Source: Ursus arctos
Taxonomy: Eukaryota > Chordata > Mammalia > Carnivora > Ursidae
Assembly: GCF_023065955.2 (NCBI RefSeq)
Contig: NW_026623067.1
Location: forward strand, 54,506,444-54,570,443
Length of the DNA stretch: 64,000 nt
Direction of reading: 5' to 3'
The notes beneath the pieces are model-generated. The model was not told the DNA's origin and did no database searches. It was given only the letters and a program-made list of their open reading frames with translations. Below, one piece after another: positions 10,581 to 23,215 of this stretch (position 1 is its first letter; each line of letters opens with the position of its first letter). A program made the translations under genes and the position numbers.

Positions 10581-13500
10581 CTTTGACCTTCAGGTTTAAG
10601 CCCCAGGGTAAATAGTAGAGGAAAAGAAAGGGAGGGGACACCTTTGGTTCTAAATAATCTTGGGGTAGTTCACACTGTCTGCTGAGTACAAAAGCCCATT
10701 GTTCTCAGGAATATTCCAGTAGGAAGACATTGGAGAAGGAACATTGTGTTTTACTATGGGTGGATTTTTAAGCAGAGGCAGCTGTGATGTTAGCAGGGCT
10801 CTGGAATTAGCTCCCCATGTGCACTTGGGGGACTCTGACACTGTACGTAGTGGTGGGCTTCCCGAAGAAGCTGAGTGAGTGGGGGACACCAGTAAGGAAG
10901 GATTCCAAAGAAAAGGAGAGCATCTTTGCACTAAAAAATTATTCGAAAAAGCACCAAAATCATCGTAGTGAGAAAAATGAGAATTGAGTTAGATTTCTTA
11001 AACTATTTTGGATTGTTTTAATTTTGAATTTTGTATGGGTTGGAGCATACTGTAATGTTATCAAGACTCTCCAGTGCTTTAATCTCAGCCTTATCGAATC
11101 CCTGTATTTCTGAAACCTCAATCAGAATAAATTATGTGGCTGGAGAGATAGGTGCTCTAAGTTGTTCGTAGTTTCTGTTTAGTGAGAGTTTTAAGTAAGC
11201 TGTTTAAGTTTGAAAACTGGTTTATGTAAGACAAACTCCAGTCACGTTTAGGACAGTGAAGAGTAAAGACACTGTGCCCGATGATATGGAAGTCATATTT
11301 CTTGAGGTCAGAGTTCTATTTCTGAGGGATGTTGACCAGAAGGGCCAACCAGTGACCAGGATTACAAAGGAAGCTGTGTTCTAGTGGAGATGCCCAGTGG
11401 GCTTGTGTTACTTGAAGTCCAGTCAGAGTAAAGTACGGTGTCCTTCCCTTCTCCCACAAGAGTTTGGCATGTCTGGGAGGAATCAAGGTACAAGCAGGTC
11501 GCAGCACCTAAGGAGTGGCCTGTCCTGTCCATGCTTCGATGGGTGGTGTCCAGTAGCCAGTTGAAGATTTTCTGTCTGCATTGTTATTCCCTTGAGTATT
11601 CCTTAGCCTCTCTCTTATTAGACATTATATTCTGGTCCTAGCCATTCTTGAGGGTGTTACTGTTCAGGAAAAAAGACAACAGGCCAGACAACTAGTTGTG
11701 AGCCAGCAAGTAATGATCCACAGAAAGGACAAGTTTCTGAGAACAAGATAGTGGATAGAGATGGCAGGTGACGGTCATGACAGACTCCTGTGGAAGTATT
11801 TCCAGAAAGATTCAGAATTAGTTGAGGGAGGAAAATTCCCGAAAGAGTGGGCTTCTTGAAGTTCTGCAAAATAGGTTCTTGGAGCAGGTGTTAAAGGCAG
11901 GAACGACTCATGACAACTCAAGAGATAGGGAACCTGGATTGTACACTAATTCATATTCTTCCAGAGTTGCTCGGGTTTCCCTTTCAATATATCCTGATTC
12001 ATATTGTCTGCTGTTGCATTTTTCCCTGTCACTTACCGTTCTTCACTGACTACGGCTCATCTGCTTGTCCCGTTGATGTGCGTGTTGCTTATAACGCTCC
12101 ACGTCAACAAGCACCGCACCACCAGTGTTTAGCTGAGCTGCTGACGTCTGGCAGCCAGCTTCAGCAGCGCTGTGTGTGGGACTCATGTGGGCCTGGAGCA
12201 TTGCCAAGTCCTGAAAGGCAGTCAGTGATGTTCACTAGCAAAAGTGCTGGCTGTGGTGAGGCATTGCATGGACCAATAATTAGCGTATGATTTTTTAAAT
12301 TCGGTGTAGCTGTATTTGTTTTTATGTAAATAACTGACAGTGTCCTGTTGTGTGGACTCTGGAAATGAATGTTTTAAAGCATGTGTCCTCTTGGAAAATA
12401 TCTGGCAGTTTGCACACATTTCATTGAATGGTTATCATTCTTGTGAGTAAAGTGGAAGCACGGTCAACTGTAGTGAGTGACGTGGACCTTCCCCTTAAGG
12501 TGTGGAGGTTTGCTCTGTTCCAGAGTGAGGGAGGCCCAGGGTTGCATGAGCTACTTGCAAATGCAAAGGCCTCCGTGGGCACCTACTTGATCCCAAGGAC
12601 CCCTTCTGCTTTGGAGTTAGTGACATCTTCTGCTCTGCAGTACAAGATCGAGTTGAAACTTTTTATGGGTTCTGATAACAGCTGGGGATTCCTTTCCCGT
12701 TCTGTTTTCCTGCCACCCACAGTCTCCCAAGAGGCAGGATAAAAGAGAAGGTCTTTGCTTTTCCTTTCTTCTCTGGCTTTGATTTCCTCCTCTCCCTTTG
12801 TGTTTCTGAAAACTTTAAAACAAGCAAACAAATAAAATACTATAGCTCATCCCTTCTGAGACTTGCTCTCCTCTGGTGTTTCCCCCCTTTTTCTTGCTGA
12901 CTTTCTTCTCAGTTCCTTATTCTCTTCTCTCTCTCATAAAATGAGCTAGGATTTGGGTTTGGCTACCTGAAAGTAGAAGAAAGACAAGTGGCTCCAAGTA
13001 GATAAATGTTTCTCTCTCAGACGACAGTATGTGCTGGCAGGTGATCAGGAGGACTGGAAGTTGGCTCTGTGTGGTGGTCTAGGAGCCCAGACTTGTTCTA
13101 GTTTGTCCTGCCACCCTGTGCTCCTGGTCAGCGCTAACATTCCATGACCCCCACATCTGATTCCCCTCCCGAAGGAAGGGACAAAGGATGATGTGGAGAT
13201 AAAGCACAAGCAGGCAGGTCCTGGGAATTGTCCTCAGCACTTCTCGTCACATCCTTGTGGCCGTATCTAGCTGCAAGTCTGGTTGGGAGAGTGGTTCTCT
13301 AGCTAGTAGCCAAGTGTTCAATTAAAACTAAGGGGCTCTGTTATCAAAGGAAGAAAGTAGAGAACGATGTGGGGAGACAAATACCCATCCCCATCACACC
13401 ACTTAATGCTATTAAACTCCGTGTTGAAAATGATTGAGGATTGGGGTAAAGCAGACTGCAAGCTGCTAATAGGGAAGAATAGGAAGGTGATAAACTGTTT

Positions 13501-13609
13501 CAGTAAGTCCAAATATATCCATTGCCCAGGGCACACTCTATAAATATACTGAGCCCAGAACTACCACTCAGCAGGTTCTGTGGGTAGCTTAAGGAATTAA
13601 ATGTCATGG
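10581..13609. other. 3 kb of unassigned sequence
   Basis: No repeat family or gene is recognised. The longest frames are 93 to 126 codons (for example 11,910-12,290 plus) and have no domain, splice context or codon signature. A small CpG-richer patch lies at 12,065-12,185. Pyrimidine-rich runs occur at 12,750-12,800 and 12,870-12,940. It may include old LTR or DNA-transposon relics that I cannot name. Confidence 0.4.
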
Positions 13610-13614
13610 GCATT

Positions 13615-13830
13615 GATGCCAAACCAACATGGGTGACAACCCACCTCTCCCTTTCACTTGCTGGTAGATTTTGACAAGTGACTTAACTCCCCTGAACCTG
13701 GATTTCTACAAGTCTTAAGTAGGAATAATAATGATACCTACTTTATTGTAATGGTTAGAGATAGTACAGGAGAATTGATTTTTATGATGCATGGTGCAAG
13801 GTGAGCTCTCAAGAAACATTGACTGGGGCC
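13615..13830 (+). mobile_element. MIR SINE
   Basis: Matches the MIR order: 'cacttgctggtagattttga' then 'caagtgacttaactcccctg', 'aggaataataatgataccta' and a tail 'gtgagctctcaagaaacatt'. It covers most of the element. Confidence 0.75.
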
Positions 13831-14709
13831 ATTTCCCACAGAAGTAATGTTTTGAAAGCTATACATGATCTCCCTAAATCAGAAGTCCCCACGCAGAAAT
13901 GGCAGTTGCTAAAGTGCCCATGATGGAATGGGGTGGCAATGAGGAGCTGCTCCTTGTGGAGCCAGAAGCAAGGAACTTTTTTTGGGATTAGACTGAGTAG
14001 GAAACTCTGAGGACAAGTAGCCTTTTTTGAGAGGTGGTCCCAGCAAACACTGGTAGGGATGTGGGGAAGTGAGAGAAGGAAGCCAGTGAGGGCATTATTG
14101 AGTAGGTTCCTGCTGTGTATAGCCAGGCCTCAGTCCTCCTGGGGAATTCTGGGAAACAGTGTAGAAATGTCTCAGGTTGTTCCATTTGAGGAGATAGCTA
14201 TCCACCAACTTCTACCAGTTATACATAGAGGTCTGCTCCAGGGGATATTAACTCCCTGGCACTTCTGCCTGCCCCACCTTACAGCTGAGTGAGCCCGAGA
14301 AAGCTGTCAGGCAAAGAACCATTTTGCATTCAGCTGGAAGTATTGGATTGGTTAGTGCTGAGGGGGTATAGATGAGGCACCCACAGGGTAGCCTTGGCTG
14401 TAGTGGGTGGCCTAATTTAGGGCATAGACCTTCTACGCCATGGTCTGGGTTTGGTGCCTATGAAGGTGGCAGAGGATGCCCACAGTCTTGCATTGTACAG
14501 CTATGCTACCACTTTGTGCATTTGAGATAATGCAATAATTTGCGTTGTCTAAGAACAACCACACCCCATTGGTAACCGCCAGAAATCAATGTCCAGGACC
14601 TTTTGTTTTTCCCCAAATGGAGGTTGATGTGGTGAGTGACCTTGTACCTCATGGATCAAGGTAATCTAGCAGTTTATCTTGCAATGCAAAGGTAAGATTC
14701 CTACTGTGC
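13831..14709. other. unassigned non-coding stretch
   Basis: Mixed composition and short frames on both strands (65 to 77 codons around 13,988-14,292). Nothing is recognised. Confidence 0.4.
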
Positions 14710-14872
14710 TTCATCATAATTATGGTCATAATGGATTGAGTGCTTTCATGGTACTAGGGACTGCTACACACATTGCCTTGTGATCTTATTTAATCCTCAT
14801 GACTTCCTCTGATCTATACATTATTCCCATTTTGCAGATAAAGTTGAGGCTTAAAATTTGGGACAAAATATC
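14710..14872 (-). mobile_element. MIR SINE
   Basis: Plus-strand text 'gattgagtgctttcatggta', 'cttatttaatcctcatgact' and 'cccattttgcagataaagtt' is the reverse complement of the MIR 3' half. Confidence 0.75.
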
Positions 14873-16160
14873 AAATCAATGCTTCTTTGCTTTTACAAGG
14901 CAATGAATGCCTGCCCCACAAATATACTTGGGAGTGTAGGTGAGTTTGTGCAATATTGCCGTCAGCTCCTCAGAACAAAGATGTCACACCACCCACATGG
15001 AGACCTCTGTCCTGTCCTGCTCACCCTTTAATTTTGCCTCGTTGCTCTCTCTTTTCCTTTTGTCTTTTTATTTTTTTTGCTTCTCAAATCTCTAAAGCCG
15101 GGCAGAAGAAAGAACCTTGCTAAAGGTTAGCTTGTCAAAGTGTTGGCATATGCGATGAAAAGGAGAGCAGAAAGAAACACAAGGTGTTTTGGAAGGAATG
15201 TCTCAACCAAACAGTGCCAGTTTTAGTGTGTGGCAGTCAGAAGCAATCTCTATATTTTAGACAGGGAGTGCTCTGTGTAGAAGGCCAGCCTTTCAATTTA
15301 CTTGAAAAAATAAATCTTGGACTTCCAAAAGGTCTTCCTGTTGAGTAAAATCAGAGAGTTCAGATCAGTAATGGCTTTCTGGTCAGTCTGCCTTCACCCT
15401 GTCAGAGCTGGCCCACCTGGGATGCAGCTCAGTAGCTGTGATGTGTTTTACACGCTTGGCCCTTATGCTGGGCTACCATTATGCATGCCAGTGGGGAGAG
15501 TAAATTGTGTTACGTGGACATATTTCCAATCTGTTAGCCCAACATTTAACTCCTTTTATACAGACTGGTAAATATCCCTTAGATGGTAGTGAATTCTAAT
15601 TGTAGCCAGGGAGGAGGAAAAAAAATGGAGCCAGTTATTTCGATGTACAAGATTCCATCCCTGCAATCCCTTGGAGCAATCTGGTCCTTCAGAGCAGTCT
15701 GCCATCAGGATGCATAAATGAAAGGCCTGATTGAATTTGCACTGGGCAGCTCTGGTGAGTGACTATATTGGTAAAAATCCTTGGATGTTCTAGGGATTGC
15801 TTGTTAGCAACTGGTTACTCCCTGTGGTTTCTCTCCTATAATTGTGCACAGCAGGCTGTCTTGAGGAGTATAACCTTTTTTAGAGGTGTGAAAAAGTGTT
15901 AAGTTGTGCCATTATTTTGAAGTCATGACTAACGCCGAAGTGAGCAACATGGAGTATATATACACAGGCGAGTCTGCATCGAGAGCTTTTGCAACCTCTT
16001 CTTTTTTTCTGGTTCCCAAAGCACACTTGCAATTGTTTCTTTATAGCTTTCAAGAATAAAATCTGTATGGCAGTTTATGTATGTGTATAGTGACATTTAA
16101 AAACTTTTTTGTGGTGGTATAGGTCAGAATAATGCACCAACTTTTTTTTTTTTTTTTCAG
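14873..16160. other. unassigned stretch, partly conserved-looking
   Basis: No repeat is recognised apart from a 16-base T run at 16,142-16,157. The 84-codon frame at 15,317-15,571 has no domain. The AT-rich, non-repetitive text at 15,590-16,080 includes a TATA-like 'gagtatatatacacagg' near 15,952, with no further promoter evidence. Confidence 0.35.
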
Positions 16161-16262
16161 AATTACATTCATTTGTTAAACATTAATTGAGCAGTGACCC
16201 TTCCTGGGCCCTGTGCTGAATGCAAGTACAGAAAGACAAAGAAGACCTAGAGAGACTCACGG
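16161..16262 (-). mobile_element. L2 3' end fragment
   Basis: 'cattaattgagcagtgaccc', then 'ggccctgtgctgaatgcaag', resembles the reverse complement of the L2 3' end. Short and diverged. Confidence 0.4.
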
Positions 16263-16599
16263 CATTACTCATAAAATAAATTAATATTGCCATATTGCAT
16301 GACTTCTTGGGTGTAAATAGAGAGTGGAGAAACAATTATAAGTTCATACAGCTTATCCAGATAAAAATGACAACCCCTTCAAAAGCACTAATCGTACATA
16401 AGATCTTTTACAACCACAGAAGATATGTTTTTATTGTAGATATTGATATTCAAACTCCAAATTCCTCTGCTACAGGACTGCAGCACAGAATTTTATTATA
16501 TTTTTCTTGCACCCAGGGAAATTTCTGAAGCCCAAGACCCTGGTGTGTATAAATGCTGGCAACCAGACCAACATACCTGCATTGCCTTTACCCTTTCTT

Positions 16600-18475
16600 T
16601 TTCACATACTTTGCAGTGATGGAGGTGTCTCTCCTCCTGTCCAGGCTGACCTCCTATACCTTTTCCCTGAGTCCCATCCCTTCTGACCCTTCTGAGATGT
16701 GTGTCTTCAGTCCCTGGACCCCTTCCTTCTGCACGAGCTCCCTTCAGGCTGAAGTAAGTTCTGTGAAGACGTCAAGGTATTCTCAACTCGCCAGAGTAAA
16801 AAGTCCCCTTCCTGACCCCCAGCTCCCTCCTGTAAGTGCTGTACCTCTTCCCTTCTCTTTATAACCAGTCTTCCAGATTGAGTTATCTGCACAGATTTTC
16901 TCCTCCTCTTCTCCCACTTTAAGACAACCGTCTGCAAATGCAGCCCCATCACTCCACTGAAAAGATTTCCACCAAACCACTCGTGATCTCCTTGTTGCCA
17001 AGCTAATGAGTAGATTCCATTTTCATTTTACTTTATTTCTCTGTACGGTTAATACTGTCAGCCACTCTCACCCTTTTCCACAGACTTAAACTTGTGTACA
17101 AATATAAGATGCACTCAAGGCAAACTGTTCGATCAGTACTGGAGGTCCACTCAGTGGTGAGTTAGTCACCTCCTCCTATCTATTACTCTCCAGTCTCACT
17201 TTCTTAAGGACCTTTGTTGGACAGTCTCTTGCAGAAAGATTCAGTTCAGTTTCAATATGAAAACAAACAAACAAGGAAATTATACCTCACATACCATTCT
17301 TCAATCTGCTCTTTTCATGTGATTTATTTTGGAACCTCCTTATCTATCAGCACATAGAGATTCCATTTTTTGATAAGTGCAGCATCTTCTTGTAAACTCC
17401 TTCCTACTGAAAGGTCCTGCTCTCCGGACGACAGCAGCTCCCCTCCTTCTTATGAAGGCATCTCTGTGGCCCCCCTCAGCAAGGACCACTCCTGTCCCTG
17501 TTTTTGAGCCTTGGAGTCTCCGTTCCCCTCTCTCCATGGTAGCCGTCCTCTCCTCCCATGCCCTGCCACGTGCTGTTGGTACACTCCGCTCTGCCACCTG
17601 TCCACCATCTTTCCTGACATCCGTACTTACCTGCGTACTGTGGACTTCTGCTTGAGTGTACTGCCCGATGGAGAAATGAGCACATTGGGAACTTGGCTTT
17701 CTATCCTTCTTCATCACCTTCCCTCAACTTGCTTTTCTCTCTAGTTTCCTATCCTAGCATATGTGATTCCCACCCCACAGATTACTCACACCAGACACCT
17801 GGAGTCATCCTTCCTTTCTCTTTCTTCTCAACTTTAACATGTAATCATCAATTCTTAGATTTCAGCTCCTAAATATTTTTTGAACGTAGTGACTTAGTTA
17901 TATCCCTGTCGTTATTCCCCTAATACAAGCCATCATAATTTTTCTCCTGAATTATTGCAGTTAATAAATAACCCTTCCCCACTATAATCCATTCTCCCCA
18001 CTGAAGAGGGATATTTCTAAAACACAAAACTTGACAAAGTCAGAATTTCTTCATGTGGTTAATAAGAGACTTCAAAGCCCGAGCGTTGTTTGATCTCCTG
18101 TCTCATTTGAATTTTACACAAGCCAGTTTGAACTTCTTTTGGAGGCCTGCACGAACCAAGCTGTTCCTCATGTCTGGACCTTTGCTTATACTGTTCCCTT
18201 CTTCCAGTGCCCTTCTACCCTATTCACATTCCCTTTGCTGCACCATGATTAACTCTTATTCACCTTCTGGTTTCAACTTAGATATCATTTCCTTTAGCAA
18301 GATTTCCTTCATTCTCTCCTAAATCTGGTCTCTACCCATGTCACATATAACCTTCTTTCCACTCCCCCATCCCACTCATTACAGTTCTAATGACAGTGCT
18401 TTGTAATGCCTGTTTCCTCATTTTCAGGTACCTCTGCTGTAGACCTATTGATGACAGCAGTTGTCAAACAGCTCT
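16600..18475 (+). mobile_element. Long L2 block
   Basis: Diverged L2 coding text runs in order along the plus strand: the reverse-transcriptase approach ('catcactccactgaaaagat', 'cgtgatctccttgttgcc' at 16,946-17,000), 'ctggagtcatccttcctttc' near 17,800, 'gaattattgcagttaataaa' near 17,950, and the 3' part through 'ctgttcccttcttccagtgc' (18,190) to 18,440. Many stops and frameshifts. The more GC-rich 17,340-17,720 does not match well and may be a separate insertion. Frames called open here are degenerate L2. Confidence 0.6.
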
Positions 18476-19309
18476 GTCAGGCTATCCTACTACTTAGCCA
18501 GAGTAGATTCTTGTTAAACATCCATAGAACAATTCATGAAATGATGTCTTAGCTTCATGAGAGTTGACAGTTCTTTCCCGAATTTTCTTTCTGTTGATTG
18601 GGTTGGAGATATACTTATGTCGTGTCCTTCCATTCTCCCAACCCCTGATTATCCCCAAATTCTGCATCTTTTTTCTTTCTTCAGAGAACTCAAATAGAAA
18701 CTGGTCTCCTATATCCTTCCTTAATAGAATTAGGAAATGCCAAATAACCTTTTCCAGTGTTCGCCCTAGTTTATATGCATATTTCTTCTGCGGTGGTGTC
18801 CTTCCAGGGGACAGAGGGCCCAAGGCCATTTTGGTATTGGAAACCTCTGCATGTACGACTTGTCACAGTCATGGGATTTCAGTATCATTTTGATTCCCAG
18901 GGTACCCCTTCACCAGAGCTAACAGATGATGATGGCATTGACCTAGCAAAGACCTGAATCCTAGGATTCTAAAGAGATGATTACATACCAAAAGAGAAAT
19001 TGGGAGGGTAAGAAGAATGCAAGATGTCAAAGAAAATTAAAACTGCCCAGCAATTTACTACAGTGGTAAAAACTAATTACTGGCAGGGAAAAAAATGTGT
19101 GCATCCAGGAGAGTGATGTCTCTCTTGAGCTGTCCTTGAAGGACACCGTCAGGTCCTATGTATCCTGGATTTAATCACTAGGGCTAGCCTGGGGCCAGAT
19201 CAGGGCAGCTTATAGAACATCATGGTTCTTTGACTTAGTGATGGAGAGATGTGATGGATCCCCAGAATATTTGGGTTGCAGAATCTGTAAGATTTCTGAT
19301 TGGATTTGG
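18476..19309. other. unassigned non-coding stretch
   Basis: Overlapping frames of 109 to 111 codons occur on opposite strands at 18,494-18,893. Neither shows a domain, and opposite-strand overlap argues for chance. No repeat is recognised. Confidence 0.4.
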
Positions 19310-19990
19310 AGAATGGGAGTGGGGGAGATGGGGAATAAGTTTCTAGCTTGGATAACTAGATAAATGGTGGTCCTCAGTGTGAAAAAAAATGAGAAGTAGG
19401 TTTGAAATTAGAACATGAATTATGTGATTTTTGATGTTTTTAATTTGAATTCCATGGGGGATATTCAGGTGGAGATACGAGTTGTAAAGCTTGTGAGAAA
19501 TACTGTGCTGAAGATAAAGATTTGAGGATTCCTCAGCATATAAATGGTAACTGAAGTCAGAGCAACAGGAAAAATAAGCTCTTAACTTTCTTTATGACTG
19601 GTAGTTCAGACAAAGGCTCTCTGTTCAACTCTGCTACCCCTTTGCTCGGATTTTCAAACCAGATCTTTACCCTTACTGGGTTCAACACCATCTCCTGCAA
19701 ACCCAGCACAGATGGGATACCCATGTGCCTCTTTGTGCCTAGAAAGGGAATCAGAGTGAGCATGTGTCGCATAAGAAAAGCAGAGGAGCCCTCACATTTT
19801 AGAGTATGTGGAGGCAGAGGAAGGCACTGGGGAAAAAGAGAAGGACCTTTCAGTAAAGCAGGAGGGACTCAGGAGAGTCCCCTTCTTTGTCACAGAAGCT
19901 AAGGTGGGAGAGCTTCGGGAAAGAGTGTTCAAGAAACAACTCTGAATTTCCTTCAGAGCTGGTAAAGTATGGGTTGCCTCACATATGTTG
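19310..19990 (-). mobile_element. L2 internal fragment
   Basis: Plus-strand phrases 'gtgggggagatggggaataa', 'gggggatattcaggtggaga', 'gaagataaagatttgaggat', 'tcctcagcatataaatggta' and 'cagaagctaaggtgggagag' follow the reverse complement of the L2 coding region. About 215 bp at 19,570-19,785 does not fit and may be a later insertion. The 102-codon plus-strand frame at 19,594-19,902 is therefore mostly antisense repeat. Confidence 0.55.
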
Positions 19991-20384
19991 TCACAGAAAA
20001 TAGTGGCCATAATTGCTCTATTGCTTGTTGTTTGCTCGGTTATTTATTCATTTTAAATGAAGTCTCTAGAAGGAACCAGTGTAAAGTAAGATGGAAGGTT
20101 TCCCTTGGGGAAGCCTAACATGTGGGGGAATTAGCTACTTGGAGAAACTGCATTTAATGTGATTCATATACCAAGTCTTATATGGGGAGGGGAGGCTCAG
20201 TCAGCTCCTCCTCTTCCCCTCATGCCTGGGGAGCCTATTCTACTGGTTTTCTACCTAGAGCAAGACTGTTGCCTTGAGTCTGGTTCTATATTTGAGAACT
20301 CTTTCCATATTACTGAGCCTCGTATTGACCACAAAGATGGGTACATGTTACTTTAAGATGATTTTTTTAAAAAAAAATTGTTTT
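19991..20384. other. unassigned non-coding stretch
   Basis: Nothing is recognised. The right end becomes A/T-rich where the next L1 tail starts. Confidence 0.4.
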
Positions 20385-20662
20385 TAGAGTTTTTAAGTGG
20401 ATTTTATTTTTTTAGCTCAGTTTTAGGTTCACAGCAAAATTAAAAGGAAGGTACAGAGATTTCTCATATGTACTCTGCCTCACACATGTACAGCCTCCCC
20501 CACTATCAACATTCCCCACCAGTGTGGTCCAGTTGTTGTAATTGTTGAACACTGACACCTCATTATCACTCAAAGTCCATAGTTTACTTAGAGTTCATAC
20601 TTGGTGTTGTGCATTCATATGGGCTTGGACAAATGTACAATGCCTTTTGACGTATATGTTTG
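20385..20662 (-). mobile_element. Old L1M 3' end
   Basis: T-rich start, then 'gctcagttttaggttcacag', 'aaggtacagagatttctcat', 'cctcccccactatcaacatt', 'ttatcactcaaagtccatag' and 'gggcttggacaaatgtacaa'. This is the common 3' region of old L1M elements. Confidence 0.75.
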
Positions 20663-21070
20663 GACTAGGTTACAAAAATAAGCACTAAATTTTCCATTTG
20701 GAAAAATTAAATAATGTGGGAAATAGATAACCTTAATTTATCTCTGAAGGAAGAGCTTCAGAGTCACGGTGAAGGTCATGGATGGAATAGAAGGTCAATG
20801 ATACCTGCTTTGTGCATTACTTTGTAATTTTTTTACAAAGTCATTTTACATTTTTTCATAGCTGTTGTGATGAGGCTGTGTCCCTAATATTCTCTACAAA
20901 TAAACAACTGAGTCAGAATATTGTGCTTGGGCAAAAATGCTCCCAAGTACATGTTCTCTTGCCTTATACTGTTAACCACTGTTCTTTCAAGTGTGAAGTG
21001 GTCATTTCAACTACTTGGGGCCATGTTTGTTTCCAGGGCAATGGAAAGGGAGTTTTGAGTATCCAGCATT
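20663..21070. other. unassigned; carries a long chance frame
   Basis: A 158-codon plus-strand frame (20,812-21,288) begins here. It runs on into a MIR and has no domain or base-composition support for coding, so I treat it as chance. Confidence 0.4.
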
Positions 21071-21074
21071 ATTA

Positions 21075-21215
21075 TATTGGGTGCCTCCCACACACACATT
21101 ATTGTGTAGGCATTATTATCCTCATTTTACCCAGGAAGGAACAAATGATCAGAGAGAAGAGCCAGTACAAGGCCACATCATGCAGGTTGCAAGCATTTAC
21201 GACTCACGAAGTCCC
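21075..21215 (-). mobile_element. MIR SINE fragment
   Basis: 'gtaggcattattatcctcat' then 'tttacccaggaaggaacaaa' and 'agtacaaggccacatcatgc' resemble the reverse complement of the MIR core. Confidence 0.55.
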
Positions 21216-21925
21216 CAGTGAAGGAAGATTTCTTAAGAAAAAGATGAGGCATACACTTGATTTGGGGAACACAGTGCCTTTATTTTAGTGTTATTTTGTT
21301 TCAGTGCCAATAACCACAATATTTTTCCAGCAAGATACTGATGTTTTGTCTTTTTTCTTGACTTGCTCAAATGAGTCAGACTTTTAAAAGCTTAAAAAGG
21401 TAATTGATTAAACTGTCCTTGTGAAAGCACTGGGGGCTTAAGAAGGTTTGACTGTTCCAGCTTATTTTAAAGATGGAGAATTATATTTTTAAGATAATTA
21501 CATGTTCCTTTTGATAAAGCAAAAACATTCACAAACACAGGCGTAGTTTTAGACTGGTCTGCTGAGCTGGCTACTGGCTGTGGTTAGCTTGTGGTAACAC
21601 GTCTTCTGCTCCCTAGGGAGAAGCAAGTTCTGCAGGATCTTAGAGGGTGAAGGAAGAGCAGACTGGCTCAGTAGGCCTCACTGCATATGTAACTCAATAC
21701 TGTCTGTACTTAGAAGGCTGTGAGTGAAGACTCCATTACTCAACGGATGGTTTAGAAGGGACATGGGAGGTCCTGGGAATCATGAACTGAAGTTATATAG
21801 CTACTTGCAGTGTGTTATTTCAACCTTCTGAGGGCTTCCATAATTTGTATTGAACTAATACTATTCATTGATTGTTCTTTCTCTTTGTCCTTTGCTAGTT
21901 CCTTCACATCATCCAGACTACACTT
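21216..21925. other. unassigned non-coding stretch
   Basis: AT-rich, with no recognised element and only short frames. Confidence 0.4.
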
Positions 21926-22612
21926 TCTAGAGTTAGGACCCATTTCTTCCATCTGCATTCACTATCTTATACCAACTCTGCAAGTACCATCTGCAAACTG
22001 ATGACTTCCAAAGCTGAGTCTTCAGCCCAGCTCCTCCCCCAAACTCTAGACTCCATTCTAATGACCTCCTTGACATTTCCTCTTGATGTCTCATAGACTT
22101 CCAAATCATGTCCAAAATGGACTGATCTCCTAATCTCTAACACACTGCCTTTTCTTTCTGTATCTCAGTGAAAATCTGTTCTTCCAGTGGCTGAGGCTAA
22201 GGAACTTTTGAGTTATCCTTGACTCTTCTCTTTCTCTGACTCTCCTACCTTTAAACTATGAACAACAAATCCTACTGGCTGTATCTTCACAATATATCTG
22301 GAAGCCAACCGCTTCTTAACCTGTATACTTCTATCTTGCAGGTCCAAGCTGCTATCTTCTCTTACCTCTCTGGTGCCTACTATCTGTTCTCAACCTAGCA
22401 ATCACAGCGATCCTTTAAAATGGGATTGAAAAGACATCTTCTTCTGCTCAGAACTCTCTGGTCATTTCCTTGTCACTTGGAACACAAGTCGAATTCTTTA
22501 AAGTGTTCTGCAGCCCTCACCACCATCGCCTCATCTCCCCTTGCCCCTCCCCCTCTGGGTTTCTTTGCTCCAGCCACGCTACCCTCCTTGCTGGTCATTT
22601 AACATGCCACAT
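21926..22612 (+). mobile_element. L2 block
   Basis: Ordered L2 text: 'accatctgcaaactgatgac', 'cccccaaactctagactcca', 'gatgtctcatagacttccaa', 'tatccttgactcttctcttt', 'aatcctactggctgtatctt' and 'ctctgggtttctttgctcca'. It stops where a MER5 element begins at about 22,613. Confidence 0.7.
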
Positions 22613-22770
22613 ACATCTGTCACTGGAAGGGCTTGTTGAAATACATTTCTGGGCCCCGCCTCCAGAATTTATGATTTATTAGGGCTGGGCTGTGACTGGT
22701 TAATTTGCATATCCAGATGATTCCAGGCAATGTGGTTGCTGGTGTTGCAGGATCATACCTTGAGGACCAG
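22613..22770 (+). mobile_element. MER5A-type hAT element
   Basis: 'gaagggcttgttgaaataca', 'ctgggccccgcctccagaat', 'ggttaatttgcatatccaga' and 'gtggttgctggtgttgcagg' follow MER5A from left to right. The right end is worn. Confidence 0.7.
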
Positions 22771-22997
22771 GGTATCGGTGGTGTGCCAATAAACCAGATC
22801 TCTGGCTGGGTGAATGGAGGGCCTGATTCACAGTGTCTGCTGATTTCTGCAAAGTGAATAACTCCCACCGTGGCCATTGTTAAGCTCCCAATATGACATC
22901 AACTGGTTCACAAAATTCCTGGAATTAAACAATGCAATCATTAATCTAGAACAGCTCTCTAGGTCCTGCGTAGGGGAGAGGTTGGGGAAGAGAGTGA

Positions 22998-23215
22998 TCA
23001 TTTATTCTGCACTTACTATGTGCTAGTCATATAGTATGCTGTTTTGGTCCTTGACATAAAATGTTTCACTGGTCCTTATAACAAATCTATGAGATTATGT
23101 CTTACTATTTCCCTTTTTTTAGATGAGAAAATTGAGAAATGAAATGACTTCTCTGAGTCACACAACTGAGATATGAATCCAGGACTGCCTGAACCCCAAG
23201 TCTCTCCCCCTCTAG
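22998..23215 (-). mobile_element. MIR SINE
   Basis: Reverse complement of nearly full MIR: 'ctgcacttactatgtgctag', 'agatgagaaaattgagaaat', 'gacttctctgagtcacacaa' and 'ctgagatatgaatccaggac'. Confidence 0.8.

Noticed and set aside
11910..12290. 126-codon plus-strand open frame
   Set aside because: No domain, no splice or promoter context, cysteine-rich random-looking sequence. Kept only as unassigned DNA.
15940..15980. TATA-like gagtatatatacacagg as a promoter
   Set aside because: No downstream exon, CpG enrichment or other promoter feature. AT-rich DNA produces such words often.
17340..17717. 125-codon minus-strand open frame in GC-richer sequence
   Set aside because: Two plus-strand frames of similar length overlap it, and it lies within an L2 block. 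GC richness alone explains the lack of stops.
18494..18893. opposed frames of 111 and 109 codons
   Set aside because: Both strands open over the same DNA with no motif, so neither is convincing.
20812..21288. 158-codon plus-strand open frame, longest outside obvious L1
   Set aside because: It runs from unique sequence into a MIR, has no domain, and its frame is not supported by composition. Chance frame.
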